Below, piece after piece: positions 21,336-33,244 of a stretch of 64,000 bases of DNA (the first letter of the stretch is position 1; the number at the start of each line of letters is the position of its first letter). Under the pieces are notes generated by a model. That model had not been told where the DNA came from, ran no database searches, and saw only the letters and a program-made list of their open reading frames with translations. The position numbers and the translations under genes were made by a program. Source of the stretch: Rhyacophila brunnea (Eukaryota; Arthropoda; Insecta; Trichoptera; Rhyacophilidae); assembly GCA_022495005.1 (NCBI GenBank), contig JAGYXB010001798.1, forward strand, positions 310,001 through 374,000, given 5' to 3'.

Positions 21336-22638
21336 CGAGGGTGGGTCAATAAGTCCTTAGAAAAGCCGACAGGTGGCGCGACTAGTACTGTAAGCGGTTT
21401 GTTTTCATGCAGCGGCACTACCGATTCAGTATGCTGCGAAGTTTCAATCAGATTGGTCGGGTTGTTGTGTGTTTCTCGTACATTTAAAAAAAAAATTTGC
21501 TTGTGGAAAATGGAAAAATGGAAAATGGAGAAAATTGAGTTTAGAGCTGTTATTAAACATTTTAATATAAAAGGGTTAACAGCAAAGGAAATAAAAAATG
21601 AGTTGGATTTAGTTCACGGCATATCTGCTCCTTCACTTGCAACTATTTATAACTGGTTAAATGAATTTAAACGTGGTCGTACATCAACAAAGGATGAACC
21701 ACGCTCAGGACGTCCTGTAGAGGTGACTACACCAGAAATGATCAATAAAATCCACGATATGGTGTTAAGTGACCGAAGATTAAAGTTGAGTGAGATAATT
21801 GAGGTTACAGGGATCTCAAAAGGTAGCGTCATTTCTATTTTACATGACAAATTGGGCATGAAAAATATTTCTGCAAGATGGGTGCCGCGTTTGCTCACAG
21901 TCGACAATAAACGCAATAGGGTGGTGGCCTCTAAAGCCCTGTTGTCGCTCATGCAACGCAATCCGGATGAATTTTTTCGTCGCTTTGTGACTGTAGATGA
22001 AACATGGATACACCACTATACTCCCGAGACGAAAGAACAGTCAAAGCAGTGGATTGCGAAGGCAAACCATGTCCAAAGAAGGCGAAAACCGTAAAATCAG
22101 CTGGTAAAGTTATGGCTACTGTATTTTGGGATGCACGTGGAATTATTTTCGTTGACTATTTGGAAAAAGGAAAAACAATAACAGGGGATTATTATGCATC
22201 TTTATTGGACCAGCTAAAAAACAAAATTGAAGAAAAACGGCCTCATTTAAACAGGAAAAAAATTCTCTTTCATCAGGACAATGCCCGTGTTCACACATGT
22301 TTACGATCAATGGCTAAAATTGAAGAATTGAAGTTCGAATTGGTCGACCACCCACCGTATTCGCCAGATTTAGCCCCCAGTGACTTTTTCCTTTTCCCAA
22401 ACTTAAAAAAATGGCTAAGTGGACAACGTTTTTTTTCAAATGAAGAAGTCATCGATCGGACAAATGCTTATTTTGAGGACCTTCCGAAAACTTATTTTTC
22501 TGACGGTTTAAAAAAAATTGAGAAACGTCTAACCAAGTGTATTGAGCTCCAAGGAGATTATGTTGAGAAATAAAAAAAAAATACAAAAATAAAAACTGTT
22601 TTAATGCTTTTTTCTAAGGAATTATTGACCCACCCTCG
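21336..22638 (+). mobile_element. mariner transposon, nearly intact
   Basis: TIRs start CGAGGGTGGGTCAATAAG (left) and CGAGGGTGGGTCAATAAT (right, reverse complement); about 29 bp with one mismatch. TA duplications sit at 21334-21335 and 22639-22640. Length 1303 bp matches the usual 1.3 kb. It encodes one transposase interrupted by a single frameshift. Confidence 0.97.
21525..22573 (+). pseudogene. mariner transposase (DD34D) with one frameshift
   Basis: Cut-and-paste transposase. The start is taken at MEKIEFRAVIKHF (21525); an in-frame ATG also lies at 21510. The N-terminus has two helix-turn-helix regions, then WVPRLLT (linker motif). Catalytic Asp 1 is in VDETWIHHY; after the frameshift, Asp 2 is in HQDNARVH and Asp 3 in YSPDLAPSDFF, with 34 residues between Asp 2 and Asp 3, i.e. 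DD34D. The frame changes between about 22050 and 22075, consistent with one lost base, so frame 1 stops at 22094 and frame 2 ends at TAA 22573. Overall wording is close to the mellifera/irritans-type mariners; subfamily is not proven. Confidence 0.95.
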
Positions 22639-22640
22639 TA

Positions 22641-23123
22641 ATATAGGTATAGCCAACCGTCATTGCACTCGAGTCCAGTCTTTAGCAATTATAACCCCAC
22701 GCAGTCATCTTTATTACTGTATTTATTTATTCTTGTAATGATTAATAAACTGTCTCCTCGAAACATCCAAGCAACAACGACTTTATCTCCTCCACCTCAT
22801 CTTAAACCAACGATTTTGGACTATAAAAATATAAGAAGTCTTAAGTTATTTCTGTTATGAAATTTTAAGTTGGTAAACTCCACCAAATATTGTTCATTGT
22901 GATCACTTACTCAATTGCAGTTATAAATGGTTTCACACAAATTTTACAGAATTTTTCAATCAAATAAATGATAATGCCGAAAAATGGATGCTTATCTATT
23001 TATTCTGACGGATTGTCTTTATACGGCCCACAAATTGTCGAATAATTGTCATATCAGTAGTGTGAAACACCTGTAATGCGAAGTCACTTGTAGCTAACTA
23101 AAACTCTTTTTTTGCTTAAGACG
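22641..23123. other. No gene seen
   Basis: AT-rich flank between mariner and the next repeat; a 65-codon frame at 22663 has no recognised content. Confidence 0.4.
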
Positions 23124-24070
23124 ATACTTCAGTGAAACGGCAAATAATTTTAAACTATAGGCGCGACGAAATTTTTGACTCTCTGGCAGTCGGAGAGTGA
23201 ACGTCGAGGTGTGAATACGTAAATTTTTTTCGTGATGGCGACGGGGGTATTAATTCTTAAATCGTGTAAAGATGACTAAAAACGTTGCCCATTTACTTGA
23301 AAAAGAAAACATGTCAATGAATATATTATTATTGTTACTAATAGAACATAAATAAGTGCCCACCACCACCCGTCATATATGCACAACCGTGGATATGCAC
23401 GGCCGCTTTCTATGACGCTTTAAACGTGTCTGAAAAAAGTGATTTTAAGTGCTCATTCCGTTCCGAGACGGAGCCGCACGGTACTGATGCTGCAACCATG
23501 CACCGTAGTGCTTAAAGAAGAATGTTAAGAAAGAAAGTTAAGAAAGAAAATGTTTGTTTTTGGACTGGCTCTGCTGTGATGCTACGTTACTATTGATACT
23601 ACGTTAAAGTTCCCACCACCACCCGTCATATATGCAAAGCCGTGGATATGCACGGCCGCTTTCTATGACGCTTTAAACGTGTCTGAAAGAAGTGATTTTC
23701 AGTGCTCATTCCGTCCCAAGACGGAGCCGACGGGACTGATGCTGCAACCATGCACCGTAGTGCTTAAAGAAGAAAGCTAAGAAAGATTTTTTTTTGTTTT
23801 TTGGACTGGCTCTGCTGTCCGCTGACGTTAAGCGCTTTGTGTACCCGCATACTGAGTGTCACGAATTGAAATGGATGAGTCTACAGAAGAGTCGGGACTA
23901 TCCCGCTCCCCATACGACGCTGCAAATTTATAAACAGAACATTACATGGACGCATGTTAGATTTATATGACAAATTATATTTCGTTCGGCATGCGTCATT
24001 TGCACCCGCGACCCGCAATCCGCGCATCGCCTAGCCACGATCTTTTTAGACCATGCCTCAACTGAGGTAT
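23124..24070 (+). mobile_element. Repeat T23, interrupted by a tandem-dimer insert
   Basis: Left end ATACTTCAGTGAAACGGC and right end ...AACTGAGGTAT are roughly inverse. The same unit without interruption is at 35034-35381. Shared words: TTAATTCTTAAATCGTGTAA, AAAGATGACTAAAAA, GAAAACATGTCAATGAATAT. No coding capacity; superfamily unknown. Confidence 0.75.
23350..23935 (+). repeat. Insert with a 253-bp tandem dimer
   Basis: The blocks starting CCCACCACCACCCGTCATAT at 23359 and 23612 repeat with a period of about 253 bp and include GTGGATATGCACGGCCGCTT and GCTGCAACCATGCACCGTAG. The insert is flanked by AGAACAT (23343-23349 and 23936-23942), absent as a repeat in the uninterrupted T23 copy. A single inverted unit is at 30441-30625. 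No coding frame; type unknown. Confidence 0.75.
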
Positions 24071-24689
24071 AACCTTAGTTCATACATTAATTTAGACTCC
24101 ATTTCTATAGAACAAGCTTTTTTCAATATCGTTTATTATTTACATACGTATTATGTATTACATTACAAACATATTATTTTAATAGATTCTAAATATAATA
24201 GGAAAAATCAGAATACAGTAATCAATATTTTTTGTCCTGATTTTGGTAGTGTAATTCCCTCGGTGTTTATACAAAATAGCCCCCATCATTGAATATTTAG
24301 TATTTATTATATTAAACGCACATCGAAAATAGTAACCCTTGCTTTCGGCCCTCTATAATTTGGATCCGAACCAATTTTATTGGAAAACTATAATTTGCAG
24401 CTTAGAGTTGTGTATCGACAAAAGATGTCGCTGTAAAATAATATAATCGAATCAAATATAATATTTTTTCTGTTTGGCCAATGAACGAGTTATTATTATT
24501 TCGACCAAAAAATATTCAATAATAATATTACGTGAATATTATATTTTTTTTAATACTTCCATTGATTGATAATTTAGTGCACGAATATTAGGAAATTTCG
24601 ACTTACAATAAAATCAATCAATTAATTAATAATAGTAAATAATGAGCTTTGTTCGTCAGAATGTTTCATATTTATTAATATTATTAACT
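24071..24689. other. No gene seen
   Basis: Very AT-rich, with an unassigned 79-codon frame at 24053-24292 overlapping the T23 right end. Confidence 0.4.
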
Positions 24690-24885
24690 ATTAATATTAT
24701 TTTATTTACATATTTATTATTAAAATTTAGTTTATTAAATTTTCTATATTGTAATGAAGAGATTTTTGACTAATTCATAGTTTTAATATTTATTTTAAAA
24801 AACCTCGATTTTTATGAATATATAAATGTGTTTAACTTGAAATCCTTTTTATTTATATCAAATCGAGCTTCCATATTGGAACCAT
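24690..24885 (+). repeat. Partial FB-TTAA fragment
   Basis: Contains the arm words TTATTAAAATTTAGTTTATT, TTTTTGACTAATTCATAG, TATAAATGTGTTTAACTTGA and CAAATCGAGCTTCCATATTG in the order of the 41291 copy. Only one arm and the centre remain. Confidence 0.75.
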
Positions 24886-25902
24886 ATCACGCAATCTAGG
24901 GATATACAAATAATTGTAGTACAGCTCTACTACCATTAAACAATAAATTGTTTAATGGTAAATTATCGGTATTAATAGATATTATAGTAAAAATCTGAGC
25001 ATAACTATAATAAGTCAGTCCAATTCCGAAATGATTATGGAAAAAATACTGCCTTTTATTATTTCGGCAGCGCGTAGGTACATGACAACTATTGTGAGTC
25101 AGGTGTTCAGTGCAGGGACGGTTTGGACACGGGTCGGGGATCCTGCACGTGCGTCTCTCCGGTAGATACCTATATATTAAGCAAATTATTACTATAGTTC
25201 TGTTAGAAAAAAATCGTACCTAACTATCGACATATTAAAAAAGTTGACTTAGATAAAATGGGGGGGGGGGGGGTGTGATTGGAATTTAAATATACATAGC
25301 AACCACTTTCACAATCGTTTAAAATGTAAAATGTTTCATTAAAAGTTTCATATTTTTTCGTTAGGTGTTTCTGGTAGCCGGAACATGGTACTTTAAGACC
25401 GTGTGTTTAGTTTTAGTAGGTTTACTTAAAAGGTTCTTTTGCGATCATCTCACGAGATTCCCATCATGCACCTTACCATGCATCGTTGTGCTACTCTTAG
25501 TAACATCATTGAATTCAGTGCTTTATAAAAACAAAATCAACCCTCATATAATACACCCCCTACATCTTCTCCCTATATCAAATGGCCAAAGTGAGTTAGT
25601 CACTCGATAGCCCGAAAAATGGCTCCGCACTAAGCAATCGAGTTATTTGTTATTATCGTCACTTTTATTTCGCCGACTCGCTGCTAACTTCTAACCACCC
25701 TTAGGCTTCTAGGCGGTTGCTACCCCTAACTTTACACCCCCTCCTCTTATAACTGCTATTATAGATTTATGTCAATATTTGATACGACGTGTGCAGGGCC
25801 AAACCTAGCATGGAAGTGCTTAGGGCCAAGGCTGCAGGTTTCAGGTGGTGGAAAAATACATGGAAAATCAATTTTTAATAATATCATGTTCAATAAGGTT
25901 AC
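24886..25902. other. No gene seen; poly-G run
   Basis: A run of 14 G lies at 25261-25274. Unassigned frames at 25365-25610 and 25769-25969 lack splice or domain support. Confidence 0.4.
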
Positions 25903-26284
25903 ATGTAAGTTGTACGTATGCAGTTCATCATGTGACACTTATTCGTGCGCCACAGTACGTGACACATGAGTTCGTATAACATTTTATCAAATGACAAGTT
26001 CTTCGTCGAATATTTCACCGTGGAATACATTTGTACGTATCTTACAAAATGCGGCGATAGTTTGCAAATAGTACTGTTCCAATTAGATTAACCCTAACCT
26101 TACCTAACCTAGTAAAGACATCTCTACATGTTCATGTTGTAGCATACGTACAAATATACTCCACGGTGAAATGTTCAACGAAGAACTCGTCATTTGATTA
26201 AATGTTACACGAACTCATGTTTCACGTACTGCAGCGCACGAATAAGTGTCCTGCGGTGAACTGTTTACGTACAAATTTCCGGAT
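25903..26284. mobile_element. Fold-back element FB-TEL, copy 1
   Basis: Arms of about 145 bp are inverse: left has CACTTATTCGTGCGCC, CATGAGTTCGT and TTTCACCGTGGAATAC; right has the inverse of each. The loop contains TAACCCTAACCTTACCTAAC, a telomere-like sequence (TTAGG-type, other strand). A second copy is at 36892-37258. No coding capacity. Confidence 0.85.
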
Positions 26285-26559
26285 ACGGTTCAATAATTGG
26301 CGAAACTAACATAGAGCGTATTTGGACGCCTCAAAAGAAGTTTCAAAAGTGATCTCCCAAAGTGTTGTAAGCTTAAAGTGTGTAAGCAATGTGTACTACC
26401 AGTGCTCACGTGTGCATGGGAAATATGAACCCTTAATGTAAGAGATATTAAAAAATTACGAGTAGCATAAGGTGTTATGGAACCGTGCATGTTGGGTATA
26501 TTGCGAAAAGACCACAAAATAAACAAATGGATAAAGAGGCAGACAAGGGTACGCGATGT
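26285..26559. other. No gene seen
   Basis: The 93-residue minus frame at 26290-26571 has no recognised domain. Confidence 0.35.
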
Positions 26560-27510
26560 GATAGGTATCACAAATTACGGGACGAGTGGACAACTGCTGT
26601 GAACACTAAACTTTGTCATTCATACGTATTTGTTTTCATTGAAATTAGACTACAATTTACAGACGGGTTTGGTTAGTTTTTAAAATTCAATTAAAACCTG
26701 TGAAACCAAGCCATAATGAATAATAGTCAAAAAATACTCGTCTATATATAAAATATCTAAAATTATGCAATTAAATCACACATAACATTGGATATTTTAT
26801 AGTTAGAATAATATTTTTTCATCTATTTATAGTTTAGTTTAGGTTTTATAGTACTTATAGTTTAGTTAACAGACATAGCTTATAATGAGTATCTTTAGAA
26901 TTATCTTCAAATGTGTTAATCTTGCCCATTTTTTGAATAATAAAATGCCTAATTCTTGTCAAATTTGGGATCACAGAGATTATCAATATATTTTTTTATC
27001 GTAAATATTTTACTATAATAATGTCGATATAAATTATACTGATGGTTTTATAAATTTGTTAAAAAATTAATAAATGTAAAAAATCTTAACACCACTGCAC
27101 ATTTATGTACTGAAATATGACTTTATTCAAAAACATTAGAGCGAGAGGTTTAAAAGAATACTATTTTATGTAATAAAAATACTTTATGCAGTCATAAAAT
27201 GTTTAAAATAAATATAACGGATAATAAGGCTTCAAAATTATATAAATAGATTATCTACAATGTTAAAGGTATGTCCAGGATCATGTTTTGAAAATAGAAA
27301 AAAAAGCTCCATTTTGACCCACGCTGAGCACGTCCGCCCTTATGTGTAATATGAATATGTATTCTTAATCCAACGAAAACAAATAAGTATGGATGGAAGT
27401 ATGTAGCCTCAGATCAATAAAAACAAATACGTTGGTATGACTAACAAAATTTAATGTGCACTATTTATGGCGAATCTTAACAGCCTACCTCCACCCTTTA
27501 CTACTGCGTC
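26560..27510 (+). repeat. Repeat R-A, long copy
   Basis: The left part (CACTAAACTTTGTCATTCAT, 26606) and right part (TATGACTAACAAAATTTAAT to CCTACCTCCACCCTT, 27436-27500) are inverse words of one another, as in the 40733-41246 copy. The AT-rich middle lacks coding frames. Confidence 0.6.
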
Positions 27511-28264
27511 ATACAGTAGTACCCATGAGGCACTAAATGCCCACAGAGCTGCCCTAAAACCCGCTGGATTGTCGAATCCATAAAACTCGACAGATGTATG
27601 CGAAGAACTTAAAACTGAGACGAGTAGAAGAAGCTATGGGAGGCCTTCATCCATCAGTGGATGATCATGGCAATATGAATTACCTATATGCTGCCCACGG
27701 ACGGATGGTGATACTTACCAATGAGTGGCAAATTTATTTAAGAATAAATCTAATCCTATTTAGGACTTCGAGATCTCCGATCTATAGGTAATTCTTTGCA
27801 GTTTTAAACAAAAATACTGAAAAGCATTTTCTCAAAGTCTCCACAGAATGGGTCAGTATCCTAACATAATAAGAATAAAATGTATTTTTTGTACGGAAAA
27901 TGCACCAGGAAATAGATCTTAATAATATACCTTTGTTTTTATAATAAATATTATGCATTTTATAGCATGAATTTGCTTCATGGATAGTAAAAAAGGCAAA
28001 TCTTTCTTCATATTATTATTTTAAAAAAATACGAGTTAAATTTTGGTTAAACTTAATATAAATATTAAGATGAAAATTATTATTTCAACCTTTTGTGTTT
28101 CAATCATTCAAAATCGATTTATTATTGTACAATACCTGGGCAGAATCCACCCTTATCGCGGTACTGTTCTTACATGGTATATTCAAGGGATGATTTCAAC
28201 ACCTAAAAGATTTTGTAAAAGAAAGGCTGGTAATAGGTATTAGTAGAGACGTATATTTATATTC
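27511..28264. other. No gene seen
   Basis: Short frames at 27594 and 28043 have no recognised content. Confidence 0.4.
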
Positions 28265-28472
28265 GGTACTATTCGGTTATCAGGACTACAGCGGAAAACA
28301 CATTTTGAAAATAGCCGATAAACTGGATTATTTGTTAGGTTAACCTAACCAAACATAACCTAACCTAACCCAACCTAACCTAACCTAAACTAAACCAAAC
28401 TAACAAATAATCCAGTATATCGGGTATTTTCAAAATGTGTTTTCCGCTGTATCCTCATAACCGAATTGTACC
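28265..28472. mobile_element. Fold-back element FB-GGTAC with telomere-like core
   Basis: Arms of about 75 bp are inverse (GGTAC, ATTCGGTTAT, CAGCGGAAAACACATTTTGA, CTGGATTATTTGTTAG and inverses). The core is a short (TAACC)n array at about 28343-28390. A half copy with the same arm and a GTTAGGTTAGG core is at about 44925-44985. Confidence 0.88.
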
Positions 28473-29280
28473 CCTCAATTATTTGAATTTCCATATGCCA
28501 TATGAGAAGCAAACATTATTTAGTTTTTTACTACTTTTAAAAGATAGGATACGTTTTACCTACACAGTGAAAAGTTTTTGTGACGCATATTATGATGCAA
28601 TAGATTCGTCACAATGTTTTAAAAGTAGCATCGAAACAGTTCAAACCGGTCATACAATTAATAAATTATTCCATAATATTAAAAATATTTACTATCTGAA
28701 TATTTATTTGAGTATAAACTATTATGTATACGCATAGAAAATCCCTGCAAATTACATCTTAGGGACCCATAACATAACCACTCAAACATATACGTAATTC
28801 CACAAAAAATAAGCCACTAATATTACTTATCACTGTGATCCATCCTCAATAATATTTATTTTTGGTTAAATATCGTGGAGGGAGCTCAAAATCAGTCGGT
28901 GTATCAGAACTCCATGTCCTTAAACCCGCCAATGTACAGCGCTAAGTTAACATGGTCAGAATAAATAAATACCTTCCTACTTATTTAAAATTAAACGTCT
29001 TTTACATGCTGATTTTAATATAATAACTAAGTCGAGTGACTTTCATTTTTTTAACGTAGGTAACCAATTTAAAATAGTTGATTATTTGTCATACTATATA
29101 GTTATTTTGCAGATATCTTCAACAATCAACAACCGAACCAAAGATTTTTTTAACAGTACACATTTCGGTTGATCAATAAATTATTCGTGTAACGTAATAT
29201 TTAGAACATCACAATATTTTACTGATGCAACACAAAATTAATTTGTATATGCTTTAGTAAGATATAATACTTGATGTTGG
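28473..29280. other. No gene seen
   Basis: The 100-residue frame at 28435-28737 begins inside the fold-back arm and has no domain support. Confidence 0.4.
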
Positions 29281-29301
29281 TAAGCCCTCAATGGCCGAGC
29301 G

Positions 29302-30181
29302 CAGTGACGTCCCGTGGGGGTAGGCAGATTGAGCGCCGCTTAAGCTTGAGGGCGGCAGTTATTCGAAGGGCGGCAAATCGAGGAGAATCATTAGGTATCT
29401 ATATGTAGAAATAGCCACCCAAACTTAGTTATAACGGGAATATCTTTCCATTAAAAAATTCAGCTCACTAGTTGGACACAAAATGTATTAATTAACATAT
29501 AAGGTTTAACATGACTGTATTTTTTGACGTGTTCGCGATGTCTAGCTTACTTCCGTTGTCCTTGGCCGTCTCTTCCTTGATGGCCAACAATGACACTTGC
29601 AGATTTGCGAATTATATTTTAATTATAGGTAGGTACAGACTTACCTAATTTAAAATGTATCCAAAAATATTTTTGCCAGTCACTCACGAGTTTTTTAAGT
29701 TGTTATGTGTATTTTTAAATTAATCTGAAACTGTGGACTTGCTGTATTGTCTATTCATTGAATAATAGAGATGGCATTTAAATAAAATTAGTTTTAGTGG
29801 TAATTATATTTTGTTAGTAATGTAATCTAATACAAGACATTTCTTAAATCGTCTCTGTTCTGGCAGAACACACTAACTGGAGAATACTAGTTTTTAGTAA
29901 TTTTACTTTGAAGTTGTTAAAATGTTTGAAATCGTCTATCATGTGAGTTTATTAAGTAATCGTAAAAATGATGACTTTAAAATAAAGACTGTTTATTCAT
30001 TAAGAAGGTTTCCAGACGGTAAAGTTTGAAATAAGGAACATTTTGGTATAACTAACTCAAATGTCATTTTTTCGAATTAGTGCCTTCTGCCAGAACAGTG
30101 ACGAAATATTTGACTCATGAAAGAATGATAAAAAAATTGCTTAAAAAAAATGGGGCAGCATTTTGTCTAGGGACGTCACTG
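29302..30181 (+). mobile_element. hAT-1 copy 2, 8-bp TSD, with a nested element
   Basis: Ends CAGTGACGTCCC and GGGACGTCACTG. Perfect duplication GCCGAGCG (29294-29301 and 30182-30189). It is 880 bp because another element (29850-30103) lies inside; without it about 622 bp, like the other copies. Confidence 0.95.
29850..30103. mobile_element. MITE nested in hAT-1, 4-bp TSD
   Basis: TIRs CGTCTCTGTTCTGGCAGAA and reverse complement CGTCACTGTTCTGGCAGAA (one mismatch), further sharing CACTAA. Flanked by AAAT (29846-29849 and 30104-30107). Copies 1 and 3 of hAT-1 supply the uninterrupted site (CTTAGATATTGGAG-type). 254 bp, non-coding; superfamily unassigned. Confidence 0.85.
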
Positions 30182-30440
30182 GCCGAGCGGCTAACGCGTG
30201 TTATTAATATTCTGGATTCCAGGTTCAAATCCTGGATCTGGTAAATACATATTGTTTTTCAATGTGTACTTGAAGTCAGAGTATGGACCTAATAGGTTGA
30301 GCAAGTGGCTAATATCCGTTTCTCGTAAAAACAAACATCTGCTAATACAAACCTCCTCTTCGTGGAGGCCCATTATGATCTTCTTAGGATCGACTATTGG
30401 ATCCACCGAAAATTTTTATTTCTAGTTAATTCTTTCTTAA

Positions 30441-30625
30441 CCTTCTTCTCTAAGCACTACGGTGCATGGTTGCAGCATCAGTCTCGTGCGGCTCCGTCTC
30501 GGGACGGAATGAGAACTTAAAATCACTTCTTTTAGATACGTTTAAAGCGTCATAGAAATCGGCCGTGCATATCCACGGCTGTGCATATATGACGGGTGGT
30601 GGTGGGAACTTTAACGGGTTAAATT
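30441..30625 (-). repeat. Single unit of the 253-bp repeat
   Basis: The inverse of the units at 23359 and 23612 (CACTACGGTGCATGGTTGCA, CGTGCATATCCACGGC, ATATGACGGGTGGTGGTGGG). Only one unit here. Confidence 0.85.
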
Positions 30626-30819
30626 AGTCCAAGGTACAAAGCTTTTCGGCAGCTTTTCGGTCATATTATATTATTCTTGTGTACCACTGAATTATCAAAC
30701 TTGTCTATTAACTATGTGTCCGGTTTATCTCCATTTAAAAGTTGGGAATATATACTAAATTACGCCGTTCCGTTACGTTTGCTGCCTTATTTATTTCATG
30801 CTCTTTTTGTTTTTAGGTG

Positions 30820-30950
30820 TTATACCCAATGTACACATATCCATACAACCTTGTGCAACTCTTCATTTACGGATTTTATGTTACTGTGACTACGTCAGCA
30901 CTGAAAGCCCACGTTGGTTAAAAACCCTGCACTTGAGGCATAATGACACA
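30820..30950 (-). repeat. Repeat R30, uninterrupted copy
   Basis: Its reverse complement (CATTATGCCTCAAGTGCAGG ... CACAAGG ... TATGGATATGTGTA) equals the sequence around 51165-51705, where hAT-4 is inserted at GCCTCAAG. It thus gives the empty site for that insertion. Confidence 0.85.
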
Positions 30951-30954
30951 AATT

Positions 30955-31200
30955 TGTCAAAATTAAGTATGACTCCTTTAGCATAGTGGACTATGTACGT
31001 GGGCGCGATACCCGAGAGATGCAGGTTGATTCCTCTTCTAACTTTTTTCAAAAATATTTTTCTATTGGTTAAAACATATATTTTCTAACAAGTGTTTTCA
31101 AAAATAATGTAGGTATGTTTGTAGTAGTATGTAGGTATGTAGTTAATCTAATTCTTGAGAATTAGATTAACTTTTAAATCAAATATTAGTAAAACAAAAT
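30955..31200 (+). repeat. SINE-B copy
   Basis: TTTAGCATAGTGG head, B-box-like GCAGGTTGATTCC, then CTTTTTTCAAAAATATTTTT and TCTATTGGTT. The 3' end is worn (TAATTCTTGAGAATTAGATT inverted word at about 31143). Confidence 0.7.
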
Positions 31201-32129
31201 ATCGTTTTCGATTGTTTACCATCGCTATCACCCGAGCGCCATGAATGTCATAGTTTTTTTTTTGTGAAATTTATAACCACTCAATTGTTGATTTAGGTTA
31301 ATCAAATGCCTGACAGAACTTTTGTGTTTTGATTAATATAAAAAAAATCAATAAATTCAATTTGCACGCGTCTAATTATAATTAAGATTGATACACATCT
31401 TACACATTTTGTGTGTATATATATATTATATAGTATAATATGTGTTTTCCCAAGTATTAGTAGGTAGGTGTGGTAGTTTTTTCAATACGTTAAGTATACC
31501 AGAGCTTCCAAACTGGTGTGCTGCAAGATTCAATTCCATTACCTTTTAAATCTAGTAAAAAAGATAATATTATCGTACACTTTTTTAACAATTTGTCTCT
31601 ACTCGTACATAATATTCATGAGTTACTGCCAAAAGTTGGTAAGTCATGAAATCATGTTATGGAGTAAGTAATTGCAATTTTAAGTTTGGCAGAGCCTCTA
31701 AAATCAGGCATAATGCTAATTCCTTTATGTTTTATATGCATGTTCTATATATCGGATGATTTTAATTTTTTTCTAGCATACATATTTATATAATATAGAC
31801 ACATGACAATCCGTTGTTAACTCTAAATACCTAAATTATCGACTTCTGTGCGGCTACTTCGATTAAAGTAGGTGAAATTTTTAGTTTTATAGGAAATATT
31901 GCACTTCGAATGGTATCGATGCATGAATAAAAATGAACCATAAGTGCGAGTGAGTAAGCATTTGGCTCGCTTATACCTCCGCTCTATGCGTTAGAGTAAG
32001 ATAGAATTTTTACGGAAGAAACATGTCAACACGGACTTTTGTGTTGATTTCATGGAAATTAAATAACATTTTTTATCCATTTTGGTAATGGCATCATATT
32101 TAATTTATAATTATAATTAACGTTGCATT
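31201..32129. other. No gene seen
   Basis: AT-rich. 31935-32005 (GTGAGTAAGCATTTGGCTCG) is the inverse of 11066-11140. Confidence 0.45.
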
Positions 32130-32137
32130 ATTAAACG

Positions 32138-32729
32138 CAGTGACATCCCAAGAAAAAATGCCGCCCCTAGGCAGCAGCGCCAAAATGACGCCGCATTTTT
32201 TATCATCCTTTCATGGCTCCAATATCTAAGAAATGTGTTATATAGGTACATTATTACACAATATATACCATAACATCTAATTTAAATGCCACCTCTACTT
32301 CAATATACAATATTGCGAGTCCACGGTTTCAGATACATTTAAAAATACACCTGACACCTTTCAAAACTCGTGAGTGACTGGCAAAAATATTTGTATAAAC
32401 GAATTAGGTAAGGTTGTACCTACCTATAATTAAAATATAATTCGCAAAACTACACGTGTCATTGCTGGTCATCAAGGACGTGACGTCCAAGGACAACGGA
32501 AGTAAACTAGACAACGCGAACCCGAAAAAAAATACAGTCCTGTTAAACCTTCATACATTTTGTTTCCAATCAGTGAGCTCAATTTTTTAAAGGAAAGATA
32601 TTTCTGTCATTGCTATGTTTAGGGACTTATTTCTATATGTACCTAATGATTCTCCTCGATTTTCCGCCCTTCGAGTAACAGTCGCCCCCTAGCGATGCTC
32701 AATCTGCCTACCCCCACGGGACGTCACTG
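32138..32729 (-). mobile_element. hAT-1 copy 3, 8-bp TSD
   Basis: Inverted relative to the other two. Ends CAGTGACATCCC and GGGACGTCACTG. Perfect duplication ATTAAACG (32130-32137 and 32730-32737). 592 bp, non-coding. Confidence 0.95.
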
Positions 32730-32737
32730 ATTAAACG

Positions 32738-33244
32738 ATTCATTGTTAAAGTACGTAGCTAATTAATGCTTAGACGCTAGTTACGTCTCCAACATTACAA
32801 TGTAATGTGAACGGAATTTTCGATGTATTTTACAACCAAACATATATGATTCTGTATTATATAATCACAATAAATACTTAAATGAGAATTTAAACACAAA
32901 ATAACACTTTCAACGACAATAGTTATGTAAAAGACGTGTAATAGATAAACAACCTTTCTATATTACCAGTACGTTCTGACATTAAACATCTGACGTTTAC
33001 CATATATTATGTCAAACCGACGATTGCGAGGGCCTCTACCATCAAAGCATATGAAGTTCAATCCCATCTGCACTCGTAAGTGCCGGTTGAGAAAATATAA
33101 AATTTCGCGTACTTATTCGAAGTAGGTTTGCGCAACGGGCCGTAGTGCTTTGTTCAAAAATTGTCCTTCTACAAAATTCCAAAGCGTTCCTCCTTAATAA
33201 AACTAATCAACCAGAGCTGTAGACTTCTCACACTTAGCTTTCCA
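32738..33244. other. No gene seen
   Basis: No repeat boundaries or supported frames. Confidence 0.4.

Larger units (their letters stand above)
29283..30400 (+). repeat. SINE-A copy split by hAT-1
   Basis: Head start (CTCAATGGCCGAGCG) lies left of the hAT-1 copy; the rest (GAGCGGCTAACGCG, B-box AGGTTCAAATCCTGGAT, TAATAGGTTGAGCAAGTGGC, GGAGGCCCATTATGATC) lies right, 30182-30400. The insertion point is inside the tRNA-like A-box. Confidence 0.88.

Noticed and set aside
23359..23864. CRISPR-like array of two direct repeats
   Set aside because: Units are 253 bp, only two in tandem, in eukaryotic DNA; no short repeat-spacer pattern anywhere in the window.
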